DNA of 6,602 nt from Clostridiales bacterium (GTDB lineage: Bacteria > Bacillota > Clostridia > Oscillospirales > Acutalibacteraceae): contig JAAYWU010000037.1 in the NCBI GenBank assembly GCA_012516295.1, positions 1-6,602 on the forward strand, given 5' to 3'. Shown here one piece after another: positions 6,242 through 6,602 of this stretch. The first letter of the stretch is position 1. The number at the start of each line of letters is the position of its first letter. The notes under the pieces were generated by a model, which saw only the letters and a list, made by a program, of their open reading frames with translations, searched no databases and was not told the DNA's origin. The position numbers were made by a program, and so were the translations under genes.

Positions 6242-6296
6242 TCCCCTCCCGCACCGGGATGTTTCGGTTTTTTCCCTTGCTTTGTGCGGGAGGGGG
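6242..6296. repeat. long hairpin with 12-bp perfect outer stem
   Basis: CCCCTCCCGCAC (6243-6254) pairs with GTGCGGGAGGGG (6284-6295), extended by a T-G pair. Within the 29-nt interior, GGGA (6256-6259) can pair with TCCC (6273-6276). The stem is very stable. No U-tract follows on the + strand. On the - strand AAAACTTTTTG follows. Confidence 0.55.
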
Positions 6297-6389
6297 CAGG
6301 GGAAGGGAAAGAATCGTTGCAAGTGTAAGCCCCCAAACGAACCTTGAGGCGCCGCCGGGAAAACAGGGCTTTGCCCGCATAGGAAGAAC

Positions 6390-6408
6390 CCCCCGGCTGT
6401 GCCGGGGG
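6390..6408. repeat. 8-bp hairpin, second exact copy of the GGCTGTGCC core
   Basis: CCCCCGGC (6390-6397) pairs with GCCGGGGG (6401-6408) around a TGT loop. The 15-nt centre CCCGGCTGTGCCGGG is identical to that at 6213-6227, while the flanks differ. A shorter relative, GGGCTTTGCCC, lies 14 nt upstream at 6366-6376. Confidence 0.6.
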
Positions 6409-6472
6409 TAACTTCGGAAATCCATCCGGATTGCGGACAGGAAAAAGGAAATGCTTAAATGTGCGGCGCCAC

Positions 6473-6491
6473 ATCTCCATGGAATGGAGAT
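6473..6491. repeat. 8-bp hairpin with GGA loop
   Basis: ATCTCCAT (6473-6480) pairs perfectly with ATGGAGAT (6484-6491) around GGA. It differs in sequence from the GGCTKTGCC hairpins. It may belong to a folded leader RNA together with the hairpin at 6513-6554. Confidence 0.45.
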
Positions 6492-6512
6492 AAGTCGTAC
6501 GCTGGGTCAATG

Positions 6513-6554
6513 CCGGCTTTTTCCCCGGCGGGTCAGAATCGCCGGGAAAGCCGG
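6513..6554. repeat. imperfect long hairpin before the right-edge gene start
   Basis: CCGGCTTT (6513-6520) and CCCGGC (6524-6529) pair with AAAGCCGG (6547-6554) and GCCGGG (6541-6546), leaving a 3-nt bulge at 6521-6523. The loop is about 11 nt and can close by a further G-C pair. It lies about 37 nt upstream of the SD at the right edge, so it may be part of that gene's leader. Confidence 0.5.
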
Positions 6555-6590
6555 AAGCAATATATGGTTTCGCACACACCAAGGAATTGC

Positions 6591-6596
6591 AAGGAG
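6591..6596 (+). promoter_or_regulatory. ribosome binding site of a gene starting beyond the window
   Basis: AAGGAG is a canonical SD core followed by only six more bases in the window, so a start codon is expected just past 6602. CACAC-A-CC (6573-6580) can pair with GG-A-GTGTG (6593-6600), which would bury the SD in a stem with a 12-nt loop. CAAGGA occurs twice (6580-6585 and 6590-6595). The gene itself is not visible, so this is inference from position and motif. Confidence 0.45.
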
Positions 6597-6602
6597 TGTG
6601 AA

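Larger units (their letters stand above)
6190..6602. other. gene-free, hairpin-rich intergenic region
   Basis: About 410 nt with no convincing gene on either strand. It holds perfect or near-perfect hairpins at 6209-6231, 6243-6295, 6390-6408, 6473-6491 and 6513-6554, plus a G/A-rich stretch at 6284-6313. No tRNA, SRP RNA, RNase P, T-box (no GGTGGNACCGCG-like box) or familiar riboswitch core was recognised. It could be an accumulation of repeat hairpins, an unrecognised structured RNA, or a structured 5' leader for the gene starting beyond the right edge. Confidence 0.6.

Noticed and set aside
5863..6582. 239-codon - strand frame across the small [2Fe-2S] gene and the hairpin region
   Set aside because: It runs through terminator and repeat hairpins, giving the GRGDKSPRPLF-type peptide typical of translated intergenic repeats. 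No SD and no domain.
6420..6602. Known riboswitch or T-box upstream of the right-edge gene
   Set aside because: No conserved core of the T-box, SAM, TPP, FMN, cobalamin, glycine, lysine, c-di-GMP, ydaO or fluoride classes could be recognised by eye.

Overview
The window looks like chromosomal DNA of an anaerobic, fermentative Clostridia member. The Oscillospiraceae/Acutalibacteraceae side is my best guess. The reasons are a moderately GC-rich coding sequence, strong Shine-Dalgarno (SD) sites, tightly packed + strand genes, and a soluble NADH-linked [FeFe]-hydrogenase operon of the type common there. The taxonomic guess is inference. No rRNA, tRNA, CRISPR array, transposase or phage gene was seen.

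Layout. 1-269: non-coding leader with a GC-rich hairpin and a plausible promoter. 270-1607: a 12-helix amino acid permease of the APC/AAT type. 1608-1814: intergenic, with a near-consensus sigma-A promoter whose -35 box lies inside a perfect 7-4-7 inverted repeat resembling a Rex operator. 1815-6153: a four-gene operon encoding a NuoE-like subunit (HydC), a NuoF-like flavoprotein (HydB), the H-cluster hydrogenase (HydA), and a small stand-alone thioredoxin-fold [2Fe-2S] protein. 6154-6602: no gene. This stretch starts with a strong terminator hairpin and then carries at least four more hairpins. It ends in an SD sequence at the right edge, suggesting another + strand gene begins just outside.

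How the genes work together. HydC, HydB and HydA should form a cytoplasmic complex. HydB exchanges electrons with NAD(H) through FMN. A chain of Fe-S clusters across HydC, HydB and HydA connects it to the H-cluster, where protons are reduced to H2, or H2 is oxidised. Related complexes are either electron-bifurcating (NADH plus reduced ferredoxin) or NADH-only, and the sequence alone does not decide which this is. The Rex-like site fits, since Rex senses NADH/NAD+ and would relieve repression when NADH accumulates. The maturases HydE, HydF and HydG are not in the window and must be encoded elsewhere. The permease has its own leader and no evident functional link to the hydrogenase.

Most notable points: the Rex-like operator over the -35 box; the detached [2Fe-2S] subunit ending the operon, next to a HydA that lacks a C-terminal extension; and the hairpin-rich tail sharing a GGCTKTGCC core with the left end of the window. 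Nothing here amounts to an entirely new system. The operon is a recognisable family with some unusual details.
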